Shown: in pieces, positions 1-6,691 of the stretch
Layout of the letters: each line of letters opens with the position of its first letter
Numbering within the stretch: the first letter of the stretch is position 1
Assembly (NCBI GenBank): GCA_036652035.1
Contig: JAVVWR010000066.1
Span: forward strand, 1 to 15,383
Direction of reading: 5' to 3'
Length of the DNA: 15,383 nucleotides
Source: JAEZVV01 sp036652035
Lineage (GTDB): Bacteria > Pseudomonadota > Gammaproteobacteria > Burkholderiales > Burkholderiaceae_F
Notes under the pieces: model-generated
Databases searched by the model: none
The model's input: only the letters and a program-made list of their open reading frames with translations
Told to the model about the DNA's origin: nothing
Program-made: the position numbers and the translations under genes

Positions 1-567
1 ATCAAGACCGTGGTGGTGAGCTGCGGCACCTGCTTCGATCAACTCGAGACCTACAAGTTCGAAGAGATCTTCCCTGGCTGCCGCATCGTCGACATCCACG
101 AATATCTGCTGGAGAAGGGCGTCAAGATCGAGGGCGCCGAAGGCACCCGCTACATGTACCACGACCCCTGCCATTCGCCGCTCAAGAATGGCGATGCGCT
201 TAAGACCGTCAATGCGCTGGTGGCCACCGCCGACGGCGCCCAGGTGGTCAAGAGCGAGCGCTGTTGCGGCGAGAGCGGCACCTTTGCGGTGAGCCGGCCT
301 GACATCGCGACCCAGGTGCGCTTTCGCAAGCAGGAAGAAATGGAAAAGACCGCCGGCCAATTGCGCGCCGACGGTTTTGGCGGCCAGGTCAAGGTGCTCA
401 CGTCCTGTCCGAGCTGCCTGCAAGGCCTGTCGCGCTACGACGACGACAGCGACACTTCGGCCGATTACATCGTGGTCGAGATGGCGCGCCATCGGATCGG
501 CGAGAATTGGATGGCCGACTACGTGGCCCGCGCCAACCAGGGCGGGATCGAACGCGTGCTGGTGTAA
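1..567 (+). CDS. C-terminal fragment of a CCG-domain iron-sulfur oxidoreductase (DUF3683 / FAD-linked oxidase type)
   Basis: The gene enters from the left edge in frame 1 and ends at TAA 565-567, leaving 188 residues with no start. Visible Cys motifs, numbered from the first codon, are SCGTC (C8, C11), HDPCH (C57), RCCGES (C88, C89) and SCPSC (C136, C139). This is the CCG domain known from HdrB, GlcF and LutA-type proteins, which binds an iron-sulfur cluster and passes electrons from a flavin dehydrogenase. In betaproteobacteria a fragment like this usually ends a very long fused protein (FAD_binding_4, FAD-oxidase C, 4Fe-4S and CCG domains; DUF3683) thought to oxidise a 2-hydroxy acid such as D-lactate. 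The fusion is inferred, because only the tail is in view; a free-standing GlcF-like subunit is the alternative. A strong terminator follows at once, so this is the last gene of its transcript. Confidence 0.8.
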   Translation: MKTVVVSCGTCFDQLETYKFEEIFPGCRIVDIHEYLLEKGVKIEGAEGTRYMYHDPCHSPLKNGDALKTVNALVATADGAQVVKSERCCGESGTFAVSRPDIATQVRFRKQEEMEKTAGQLRADGFGGQVKVLTSCPSCLQGLSRYDDDSDTSADYIVVEMARHRIGENWMADYVARANQGGIERVLV

Positions 568-600
568 AGCGCAAACCCGGGCAGCGCAGCTGCTTTTGCC

Positions 601-633
601 AACGGCGGGCCAAGCCCGCCGTTTTCATTTTTT
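601..633 (+). terminator. Rho-independent terminator after the CCG-domain gene
   Basis: A perfect 10-bp stem, AACGGCGGGC (601-610) with GCCCGCCGTT (614-623), closes a CAA loop and runs into TTCATTTTTT (624-633). It sits 34 bases after the stop codon of the upstream gene and before the next start at 676. It is the clearest terminator in the window. Confidence 0.9.
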
Positions 634-663
634 GGCGCGTGCGTCGATCGACGCCGCGACTGC

Positions 664-670
664 AGGAGAG
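664..670 (+). promoter_or_regulatory. Ribosome binding site fixing the 676 start
   Basis: AGGAGAG lies 5 bases before ATG 676. It is one of few clear Shine-Dalgarno sequences in the window and decides the start of the coiled-coil protein. Confidence 0.75.
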
Positions 671-675
671 AATCG

Positions 676-1080
676 ATGGCGATCGGTTGGATGACCGTCC
701 TCAAGAGCGTCCCGTGGGGCGATGTGATCAGCAACGCACCGGCGATTGCCGATGGCGCCCAGAAACTGTGGGGGGCGGCGCGCAACAAGGTCGGCGCGGC
801 CCCCGAACCCGCGCCCGCGCCCGCGTCCGCCTCACCCGCGAGCGCGGTCGATCCCGAATCGCCGCTCGCCGCGTTCGAGGCTCGCATTGCCCAGCTCGAA
901 GCCAACACGCTCGCCTTGCGCCAGCAGATGCTCGAATCGTCGGAATTGATCACCCGGCTCGCCGACCAGAACTCGGCGCTGATCCGCCGCATCGAGATCC
1001 TGCGGCGGCGATTGGTGATGGCGCTGCTGGCCGTGACCGTGCTCGCCGCCAGCGGGCTCGCCGTGACGCTGCTGCGTTAG
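676..1080 (+). CDS. Small tail-anchored coiled-coil protein, function unknown
   Basis: 134 residues, not recognised as a named family. The order visible is an N-terminal segment (1-40) with no signal peptide, a Pro/Ala linker at about 42-58 (EPAPAPAPAS), a predicted coiled coil at about 63-112 rich in Leu, Glu, Gln and Arg, and one hydrophobic helix at about 113-133 (VMALLAVTVLAASGLAVTLL) ending in Arg. This arrangement predicts a cytoplasmic protein anchored in the inner membrane by its C-terminus. The start is set by AGGAGAG at 664-670. It lies between a terminator and the HIT gene, so it is probably transcribed on its own or with HIT. The coding frame shows the high third-position GC of its neighbours. 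Its role cannot be stated from the sequence. Confidence 0.72.
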   Translation: MAIGWMTVLKSVPWGDVISNAPAIADGAQKLWGAARNKVGAAPEPAPAPASASPASAVDPESPLAAFEARIAQLEANTLALRQQMLESSELITRLADQNSALIRRIEILRRRLVMALLAVTVLAASGLAVTLLR

Positions 1081-1087
1081 GCATGGC

Positions 1088-1093
1088 GATAAT
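1088..1093 (+). promoter_or_regulatory. Possible -10 element for a leaderless HIT transcript
   Basis: GATAAT differs from TATAAT at one base, and its last base is 7 bases before the A of ATG 1100, so transcription would begin at or next to the start codon. A weak -35 (GTGACG, 1063-1068) stands 19 bases upstream. No Shine-Dalgarno sequence precedes the ATG. This is a prediction from position and sequence only. Confidence 0.35.
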
Positions 1094-1099
1094 TGCGTC

Positions 1100-1543
1100 A
1101 TGAACTTCCATCAAGACTGTGAACTGTGCCGGGGTGACGGCGGTGACGTGCTGTATCGCGAGGCCGACTTGCGCGTGGTGCTGATCGCCGAGGCCGACTA
1201 CCCGGGCTTTGCTCGCGTGATCTGGAACTCGCACCTGGCGGAGATGAGCGATCTCGCGCCGGCGCAGCGGGCGCGTGTGATGGCCGTGGTCAATGCGGTC
1301 GAGCTGGCTCAGCGCGAGGTGCTCGCGCCCGTCAAGATCAATCTGGCGGCCTTCGGCAACATGGTGCCGCACCTGCACTGGCACGTGATTCCGCGCTTTG
1401 CCGACGACGCGCATTTTCCGCAGCCGGTGTGGGGCGCGCGTCAGCGCGACTCCGATCCGGCTCGTCTGGCGGCGCGCAGCGAGCGCCTGCCGGCGTTGCG
1501 CGCGGCGATCGTCCGCCGGCTGGCCGAGCTCGGTTCTGACTGA
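1100..1543 (+). CDS. HIT-family nucleotide hydrolase/transferase
   Basis: 147 residues, a normal length for the histidine-triad superfamily. The triad HLHWH is at residues 91-95 (H91, H93, H95), followed by VIPR. The central His attacks the alpha-phosphate of AMP- or GMP-containing substrates. An N-terminal C8-x2-C11 (CELC) may form half of a zinc site, as in some Hint proteins. The conserved N-x3-A-x-G-N-M-V-P-H segment before the triad is present (NLAAFGNMVPH). The natural substrate cannot be read from sequence. The stop (1541-1543) is only 12 bases from the convergent stop of the SPOR gene (1556), and no terminator separates them, so the two transcripts probably overlap at their 3' ends. 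Confidence 0.9.
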   Translation: MNFHQDCELCRGDGGDVLYREADLRVVLIAEADYPGFARVIWNSHLAEMSDLAPAQRARVMAVVNAVELAQREVLAPVKINLAAFGNMVPHLHWHVIPRFADDAHFPQPVWGARQRDSDPARLAARSERLPALRAAIVRRLAELGSD

Positions 1544-1555
1544 GGCCGCTGGGGT

Positions 1556-2245
1556 TTAACGGGCCGCGGTCTGGGTCGGGCAGGCCGTGATCTTTTGCTG
1601 CGGGAAGTCCGGCGCCAAGGCCTTGATCCGCGCCACGCTGTCGGCGTCGAGATCGTGCAAGGTGAAGCGTGTGGCGGTGCTGCGGCTGGAGGGGCGATCC
1701 GGCGCGCGCGCGCCCTTGATGCCGCGCTTCTCGAGTGCGGCCGCGTGCTCCTTGGCGGCGTTGGGGTCGCGGAATGAACCCAGCACCAGACCGTTGCGGT
1801 AGGGCGACCCATCGCCGATCACCGCCACGTCGCGCACGCCTTGCGCGCGCAATTCCTCGGCGCGGCGCTCGGCTTCCGCGCGGTTTTTTGCCGGTGGCAG
1901 ATAGACCATGTACCAGCCGGCACCATCGACCGTCGTGGTGCTGAGTTTGTCGCCCAGCGTCAGCGCCGCCAGGGCGTCGCGCACCCGGTTCAAATCGCCG
2001 CCTTCAAAGTCGCCAAACACCAGACAGGCTGGCGGTGGCGCTGCGGAATCGACAGGGGCGGGTGGCGGCTCGTGTTTGATCTGGGCGACCTGGGCCGCAT
2101 CGAGCAGACGGAGGGAATCGGGAGCGATCTGCCGCGCCAGCCGTTCCGGTTCGCGGCCGGGAGCAGGCAGTTCGCCGAAATAGCCTTGTTGCCAGGCAAA
2201 AACGGCGAGGCAGGCGGCGAGCAGAAAGAGGAACAGGCTTCTCAT
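1556..2245 (-). CDS. SPOR-domain protein, membrane anchored
   Basis: 229 residues. One N-terminal membrane helix or uncleaved signal (LFLFLLAACLAVFAW, about 4-18) is followed by a Pro-rich linker (56-73). A SPOR-like region at about 106-185 holds the repeated beta-alpha-beta units WYMVYLPP and NGLVLGSFRDPNAA. SPOR domains bind denuded peptidoglycan glycan strands and often mark the division septum, so a periplasmic envelope role is expected. The ATG (2245-2243) overlaps the coaX stop as ATGA, making this the third, translationally coupled gene of birA-coaX-SPOR. The C-terminal tail beyond residue 190 is not recognised. Confidence 0.82.
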   Translation of the reverse strand: MRSLFLFLLAACLAVFAWQQGYFGELPAPGREPERLARQIAPDSLRLLDAAQVAQIKHEPPPAPVDSAAPPPACLVFGDFEGGDLNRVRDALAALTLGDKLSTTTVDGAGWYMVYLPPAKNRAEAERRAEELRAQGVRDVAVIGDGSPYRNGLVLGSFRDPNAAKEHAAALEKRGIKGARAPDRPSSRSTATRFTLHDLDADSVARIKALAPDFPQQKITACPTQTAAR

Positions 2246-3009
2246 GGTTTCTTCAAACTGTGCTCGGCGCGCAGGGCCAGGCCGCGCAGCACCAGGTTAT
2301 GTTCGACCTCGGCGCGCTCGAATTCGGGCAAGAGCAGCGGCGCGATTTCCTGCGCCGCGCCGCCCGCGAGCAAGAGGCGCGGCGGGTGCCCGGCGGCGCG
2401 CATGGCGCGGGCGGCGCGCTCGACCAGGCCGGCCTGGGCGTCGAGCACGCCGGTGCTGATCGCGTCCATGGTGTTGTCGGGGAAGTCGACCCGCACGCCG
2501 CTCGCGTGGGGCAATCTAGCCGTGCCGCGGGCCAGGCTGTCGCGCATCAGCACCGGCCCGGGCGCGATGCGGCCGCCGGCAAAGCGCAGGCTTCCATCCG
2601 GTTCCGGCACCACGCTGTCGACCGTGGTGGCGGTGCCGACATGAACCACCAGCAGGGCTTCACCCGGATGCAGGCTGGCCGCGCCAATGGCGGCGTGCCA
2701 GCGGTCGGTGCCAAGCGCGAGCGGCTCGCGGTAGCCGTTGACCAAGGTGAACGGGCCTTCAAAGCGCGCCTGGGCGCGTTGCCATTCGATGCGGCAGCCG
2801 GCCAGGGCGTCGGCCACGGCGTGGACCACCAGGTCGGAGGCCACGCTGCAAGCCAGCACCCGGTGCGGCGCCAAACCGGCCCAGCGTTCGCGCAGCGCCG
2901 GCCGGAGGTCGGCCAGTCCGACATGGACCACGGTCTGCGGTGCGGCCGGGGAATCGGCCCAGGCCCACTTGAGAGCGGTGTTGCCGATGTCGATCAACAT
3001 CGCGTTCAT
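2242..3009 (-). CDS. coaX: Type III pantothenate kinase
   Basis: 255 residues, the normal size. CoaX phosphorylates pantothenate in the first step of coenzyme A synthesis; type III enzymes belong to the ASKHA fold and need a monovalent cation. Visible motifs are the phosphate-binding DIGNT (7-11), LGTDRW (99-104) with the probable catalytic D102, VGTATTVD (124-131) and GGRIAPG (145-151). ATG 3009 is chosen because it overlaps the birA stop as ATGA; a second in-frame ATG lies at 3000. The next gene overlaps its own stop in the same way. A birA-coaX pair is known in other betaproteobacteria, where the CoaX homologue of Bordetella was first named Baf. No key residue appears to be missing. Confidence 0.95.
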   Translation of the reverse strand: MNAMLIDIGNTALKWAWADSPAAPQTVVHVGLADLRPALRERWAGLAPHRVLACSVASDLVVHAVADALAGCRIEWQRAQARFEGPFTLVNGYREPLALGTDRWHAAIGAASLHPGEALLVVHVGTATTVDSVVPEPDGSLRFAGGRIAPGPVLMRDSLARGTARLPHASGVRVDFPDNTMDAISTGVLDAQAGLVERAARAMRAAGHPPRLLLAGGAAQEIAPLLLPEFERAEVEHNLVLRGLALRAEHSLKKP

Positions 3010-3809
3010 CCGGCCGCTCGCAGGGAAACGTCGCCGGCGCTGATGGCGGTGAGGGTGCCGGCGTCGTCGATCAACAGCCGGCCGTGAGCGTCGATTCCGC
3101 GGGCGATCCCGCGCGCGATGACGGCGTCGCCCAGGCGAACCAGCACCTTGCAATCCTTCATGGCATCGAGCCCGGCCCAGCGCGCGGCAAAGGGCGCGAG
3201 TCCGGTCTTGAGGTATTGATCGATCGCGGCGAGCAGGGCGGCGGCGAAAGCCGCCAGCCAGTCGCCCGCGACCGGCTGGCCGGGCAGCGCGTCGGCCAGG
3301 GCGGCGGCTGGAGCATCGATCTCGGCGCGGGTGGCGGCATCGAGCGCGAGATTGATCCCCACGCCAACAATCAGGCTGCGGCCGCCGTGGTCGTCGACCG
3401 CCAGCTCGGACAGGACGCCGGCGAGCTTGCGGCCGTCGAGCCACACGTCGTTGGGCCATTTGATCGCCACCGCCACGCCGCGCTCGCGGCAGGCCTCGGC
3501 CAGCGCCACGCCGCAAGCCAGTGTCACGGCCGGCACCGCCGCGGGTGGAGCGTCGAGCGGAACCGCGATCGAAAACAGCAGGGCGGAGCCTGGCGCGGCC
3601 AGCCAGGGCCGGCCCAGCCGGCCACGGCCAGCGCTCTGATGCGCGGTCGCCCGCAGCACGGGGCGCAAGGGGCGCGCGGTGCGGCAGCGGGCGACGAGGT
3701 CGCTGTTGGTCGAGCCGGTGCTGGCGACGAATTCAACGCGGCAGTCCCGGCCGCGGAGAGCCAATTGCCTGGCGACGGCGGCGGGATCGATGAAGGCGGG
3801 CGGTTCCAC
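3006..3809 (-). CDS. birA: Biotin-[acetyl-CoA-carboxylase] ligase, monofunctional
   Basis: 267 residues from GTG 3809. The enzyme activates biotin as biotinyl-AMP and attaches it to the carboxyl carrier protein. Visible are STGSTNSD (30-37), the biotinyl-AMP loop GRGRLGR (61-67), KWPND (117-121) with the catalytic Lys, DGRKLAGVL, VGVGINL, and a C-terminal SH3-like domain over the last 50 or so residues. It lacks the N-terminal helix-turn-helix of E. coli BirA, so it should not be a repressor. The start is inferred: AGGAAG (3823-3818, minus strand) stands 8 bases from GTG 3809 but only 2 from an in-frame TTG at 3815. The frame stays open to 3902, but that start would overlap the divergent VanZ-like gene. 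It is first in the birA-coaX-SPOR operon. Confidence 0.93.
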   Translation of the reverse strand: MEPPAFIDPAAVARQLALRGRDCRVEFVASTGSTNSDLVARCRTARPLRPVLRATAHQSAGRGRLGRPWLAAPGSALLFSIAVPLDAPPAAVPAVTLACGVALAEACRERGVAVAIKWPNDVWLDGRKLAGVLSELAVDDHGGRSLIVGVGINLALDAATRAEIDAPAAALADALPGQPVAGDWLAAFAAALLAAIDQYLKTGLAPFAARWAGLDAMKDCKVLVRLGDAVIARGIARGIDAHGRLLIDDAGTLTAISAGDVSLRAAG

Positions 3810-3870
3810 GGTCAAATCTTCCTTAAGTCCCGACTCTAACAGCCGGGGCGGGCGACGGCGGGTGTGCACA

Positions 3871-5010
3871 ATGGCGGCCATGAAACCTCGGGTCGCCATC
3901 AAGTCCTGGCCGCCGCGTTCCTCGCGAACGGTGCGCCTGCTCGGTCTCGCCTGCGCGATCCTGATCGTTTTCGCCAGCCTGACGCCCTGGGCGGGCTGGC
4001 GCGATCTCGGCGTCGCGCCGTGGGCCTGGGCCGATGCGCCGTGGCCGCGCTATTTCACTGTCTTTGATGTCTCGGTCAATGTGATCGGCTATCTGCCGCT
4101 GGGTTTCCTGGTGGTGCTGGCGCTGCACCCGCGCGTGCGAGGCGCCGCGGCCTTGATCCTTGCTCTGCTCGCCGGGGCGCTGTTGTCGGGTGCGGTCGAG
4201 TCGGCGCAGACCTGGTTGCCGGCGCGGGTGCCGTCCAACCTCGACTGGTGCGCCAATACCGCCGGCGCGCTGCTGGGCGCCCTGATGGCCCTGCCGATCG
4301 CCAGCCCGCTGATCGATCGCGGGCGTCTGGCGCAACTGCGCGCCCGTTGGTTCGAGCCCAATGCCCAGGCCGCGTTGCTGCTGGTCGGCTTGTGGCCTCT
4401 GGCGCAGATCTACCCCGAGCCGATGTTGTTTGCCAATGGTCATTGGCTCGATTCCGCGCAGGCTTTGGTCAGCGCCTTGGGGGGGCGGCTCGAGAGCCTT
4501 CAGCTGACTCGCTTCGGTCCGGCCGAATACGTCCTGGCCGAGGCCGTGATCGTGACGTCGGCTGTGCTCGCCGCCGGTTTGCTCACCGCTTCGGCGATGC
4601 GGCCCGCCGCCCCGCGACTGCCGCTTCTGGTCGGCGTGGTGTTGGCCGCACTGGTGGTGAGAACCTTGGCCGCGGGTGAGCAGTTCGGCGCCGATCGGGC
4701 TCTGATCTGGCTGACGCCGGGCGCCATCGGCGGGCTGGTGCTGGGTGGCCTGGCGCTGGCCGCTGCCGCTTTCGGGCCGACCCGCTGGTTGCCGCGACTC
4801 GGCCTGCTGGCGATGCTGGTGCTGGTGGGGGCGGTCAATGCTGTGCCCGAGAATCCCTACTACGCCGTGACCCTGCAGGCGTGGCGACCCGGCCGCACCA
4901 CCCATTTCTACGCGGTCGCGCATTGGCTCTCGACCGCCTGGCCCTACGCGGCGGCGCTATGGCTGGCCTGGGCGAGCGTGGTGCGGCGCCCGCTTTCGCG
5001 CTCCCTATAA
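3871..5010 (+). CDS. VanZ-like multi-pass membrane protein
   Basis: 379 residues from ATG 3871; another ATG (3880) and a GTG (3862) are in frame, and no clear ribosome binding site chooses among them. The N-terminal 145 residues match the VanZ-like pattern: a first helix (about 21-36), then NVIGYLPLGFLVVLAL (70-85), a helix ending GAVESAQTWLP (108-117), and NLDWCANTAGALLGAL (123-138). The conserved N, E-x2-Q and D-x3-N positions are therefore present. About five more hydrophobic stretches follow (near 172-188, 225-240, 252-268, 285-305 and 310-325), so the protein is longer than VanZ itself. VanZ lowers teicoplanin binding in enterococci, but the role of proteobacterial homologues is not known. 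It is divergent from birA, with about 60 bases between the starts. Confidence 0.82.
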   Translation: MAAMKPRVAIKSWPPRSSRTVRLLGLACAILIVFASLTPWAGWRDLGVAPWAWADAPWPRYFTVFDVSVNVIGYLPLGFLVVLALHPRVRGAAALILALLAGALLSGAVESAQTWLPARVPSNLDWCANTAGALLGALMALPIASPLIDRGRLAQLRARWFEPNAQAALLLVGLWPLAQIYPEPMLFANGHWLDSAQALVSALGGRLESLQLTRFGPAEYVLAEAVIVTSAVLAAGLLTASAMRPAAPRLPLLVGVVLAALVVRTLAAGEQFGADRALIWLTPGAIGGLVLGGLALAAAAFGPTRWLPRLGLLAMLVLVGAVNAVPENPYYAVTLQAWRPGRTTHFYAVAHWLSTAWPYAAALWLAWASVVRRPLSRSL

Positions 5011-5011
5011 T
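5006..5011 (+). promoter_or_regulatory. Perfect -10 hexamer over the VanZ-like stop codon
   Basis: TATAAT matches the sigma-70 -10 consensus exactly and contains the VanZ-like TAA stop (5008-5010). It would start a transcript near 5018 and give the ferredoxin a leader of about 39 bases. No matching -35 is seen at 16-18 bases spacing and there is no extended -10, so this is only a candidate. Confidence 0.3.
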
Positions 5012-5056
5012 GGTTCTCCGCCCTGACACCGACCCTCGCGCCTGCGCGCGCCGCTC

Positions 5057-5365
5057 ATGAGCTACTTCAAGCACCACGTCTTCTTCTGCACCAACCAGCG
5101 TGACGACGGTTCGCAGTGCTGTGCCGCCAGTGGCGCGGTCGAGATGCACGCCCACGCCAAGCAGCGCATCAAACAAGCCAAGTTGAATGGCGCTGGCGCG
5201 ATTCGCGTCAACAAGGCCGGTTGCCTCGATCGCTGCAGCGAAGGGCCGTGTCTGGTCGTCTACCCCGAGGGCGTCTGGTACACCTATGTGGACCAGAGCG
5301 ATATCGACGAAATCGTCGATGAACATCTGATCCATGGCCGCCCGGTGGCCCGTCTGAAAATCTGA
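5057..5365 (+). CDS. Thioredoxin-like [2Fe-2S] ferredoxin
   Basis: 102 residues. The Cys pattern C11-x9-C21-C22 ... C56-x3-C60 (NKAGCLDRC) is that of the thioredoxin-fold [2Fe-2S] ferredoxins related to Aquifex Fd and the NuoE subunit, in which four Cys hold the cluster. C65 (EGPCLVVYPEGVWY) is also present, and that segment is very typical of the family. The protein is soluble and cytoplasmic and would act as a one-electron carrier; its partner cannot be named. Its TGA (5363-5365) shares a base with the ATG of the alpha/beta hydrolase (TGATG), so the two are translationally coupled. No Shine-Dalgarno sequence is seen before ATG 5057. Confidence 0.9.
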   Translation: MSYFKHHVFFCTNQRDDGSQCCAASGAVEMHAHAKQRIKQAKLNGAGAIRVNKAGCLDRCSEGPCLVVYPEGVWYTYVDQSDIDEIVDEHLIHGRPVARLKI

Positions 5366-6027
5366 TGACGCCACAGACCGAACGCCTGTTCCTCGACGGG
5401 GAGGTTGGCCGGATCGAGCTCGCGCTCGACTGGCCGGTGGACGCGCCGCGCGGCATCGCTTTTATCGCCCATCCTCACCCGCTCTACGGCGGGACCATGG
5501 ACAACAAGGTGGTCACCACGCTGGCGCGGGCGTTTATGGCGCTGGGCTGGGTGGCGGTCCGCAAGAATTTCCGCGGGGTCGGCCAGACCGAGGGCGGACA
5601 CGACGACGGCCGCGGCGAAACCAGGGATTTTCTACGCGTGGTCGAGACCGTGCCGACGCTTGAGCCGGTGCGTGCGCGGCTGCCGGCCGGGCTGCCGGTG
5701 GCGTACGCCGGTTTTTCCTTTGGCAGCTTTGTCGCCGCGCAGGCGGCTCAGGTGCGAGCGCCGCAGCGCCTGGTGCTGGTGGGATCGGCGGCCGGCAAAT
5801 GGGCGATGCCGCGGGTGGACCCGGCAACGATCGTGATCCATGGCGAGCTCGACGAAACGATTGCTCTCGCCGACGTGTTCGATTGGGCCCGCCCGCAGGA
5901 GCTGCCGGTGATTGTCATGCCGGGCGCCGACCATTTCTTCCATCGCCGCCTGACGCCATTAAAACGTCTGGTGATGCTGAATCTGCGCGGCGAGGACAAT
6001 CTGTACGCTACCGATGCCCGCCCCTAG
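5365..6027 (+). CDS. Alpha/beta hydrolase of the COG2945 type
   Basis: 220 residues. The catalytic triad can be assigned to S118 in the nucleophile elbow GFSFGSF (116-122), D163 in HGELDE, and H190 in GADHFFH. The oxyanion-side motif HPHPLYGGTMDNKV (36-49) and FRGVGQTEG (69-77) are hallmarks of the small proteobacterial hydrolases of this group, whose substrate is unknown. There is no signal peptide, so it is cytoplasmic. It starts inside the ferredoxin stop codon (TGATG at 5363-5367). The hydrolase-ferredoxin coupling suggests a shared transcript, not necessarily a shared pathway. Confidence 0.88.
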   Translation: MTPQTERLFLDGEVGRIELALDWPVDAPRGIAFIAHPHPLYGGTMDNKVVTTLARAFMALGWVAVRKNFRGVGQTEGGHDDGRGETRDFLRVVETVPTLEPVRARLPAGLPVAYAGFSFGSFVAAQAAQVRAPQRLVLVGSAAGKWAMPRVDPATIVIHGELDETIALADVFDWARPQELPVIVMPGADHFFHRRLTPLKRLVMLNLRGEDNLYATDARP

Positions 6028-6086
6028 CCGCGAGGTTCCGACGCGGCTCCGGCCCAGCTCTGGCCCGACTCGCTGCGATCGATGCC

Positions 6087-6602
6087 ATGAGTGACGCTCC
6101 CATCTACGCCAAGACAGCTGCCGGACAGGCTGAAGTCGCTACCCGCAGCACGCGGCTGAGCATGATGCAGCGGCGGCTTCTCATCCTGGCTGATGGCCAA
6201 CGCGGCGCCGACGAGCTGGCCCGCCTGGTGCCGGCCGAAACTTTCGACGCGACCATCGCCTTGCTGCTGTCGTACGCCTTGATCGTTGAGGTGGCGGATG
6301 CAGCCGCTGCTGGGGCCGATGCGCTCGAGGTGCCGACCATCAATGGCGCGCTGGAAGCGCCAGTGCCGTGGCTTGACCCCGCGCTCGCGCTGCGCGAAGC
6401 CAAGCGCCGCGCCGTGCGCGAGTTGTTCGAGCGACTCGGTCCTGACGCCGATTCGTTGGCGCTTCGAATCGAGTCGGCCGGTTCGGCCGAGGAATTCCGC
6501 GAACGGCTGCGGGACGCCGAGCGTCTGGTGTCGGCCATGAATGGGGTGCCGGCCGGGCAGGATTATCTGCGCGCCTTGAGGCGGGTAAGCCCTGATCTCT
6601 GA
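6087..6602 (+). CDS. Unrecognised protein with a possible N-terminal winged helix
   Basis: 171 residues from ATG 6087 to TGA 6602. The first 65 residues (RLSMMQRRLLILADG, then DELARLVP and a Leu-rich helix ending YALIVEV) look like a small winged-helix unit. Similar N-terminal segments occur in uncharacterised betaproteobacterial proteins. The second half is mostly charged helix with no motif I recognise. There is no signal peptide or membrane segment. The frame stays open far upstream (to 5799), but ATG 6087 follows the hydrolase stop by 59 bases and avoids overlap; no clear ribosome binding site is seen. Whether it binds DNA or protein cannot be told from the sequence. Confidence 0.68.
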   Translation: MSDAPIYAKTAAGQAEVATRSTRLSMMQRRLLILADGQRGADELARLVPAETFDATIALLLSYALIVEVADAAAAGADALEVPTINGALEAPVPWLDPALALREAKRRAVRELFERLGPDADSLALRIESAGSAEEFRERLRDAERLVSAMNGVPAGQDYLRALRRVSPDL

Positions 6603-6691
6603 GCGCAAGCCCGAAGGGTCAAGCGCAAGCGGTCGGGCGTATCTTTATCGGTTCGCCGCGCTGTCCGCGGCCCGAGCCTTGTGAATTGCCA

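Noticed and set aside
3084..3839. A 251-codon plus-strand frame opposite birA
   Set aside because: The minus strand holds all birA motifs; this frame has no recognisable domain and no ribosome binding site.
3809..3902. Longer birA reading frame starting at 3902
   Set aside because: It would overlap the divergent VanZ-like start, adds an Arg-rich N-terminus unlike the family, and ignores the AGGAAG placed for GTG 3809.
3823..4923. A 366-codon minus-strand frame opposite the VanZ-like gene
   Set aside because: Low-complexity Gln/Arg/Gly composition; it is the complement of a hydrophobic membrane protein in high-GC DNA.
6602..6630. Direct repeat AGCGCAAGC at 6602-6610 and 6622-6630
   Set aside because: Only 9 bases, two copies, in a short spacer; expected by chance in GC-rich DNA and with no linked feature.
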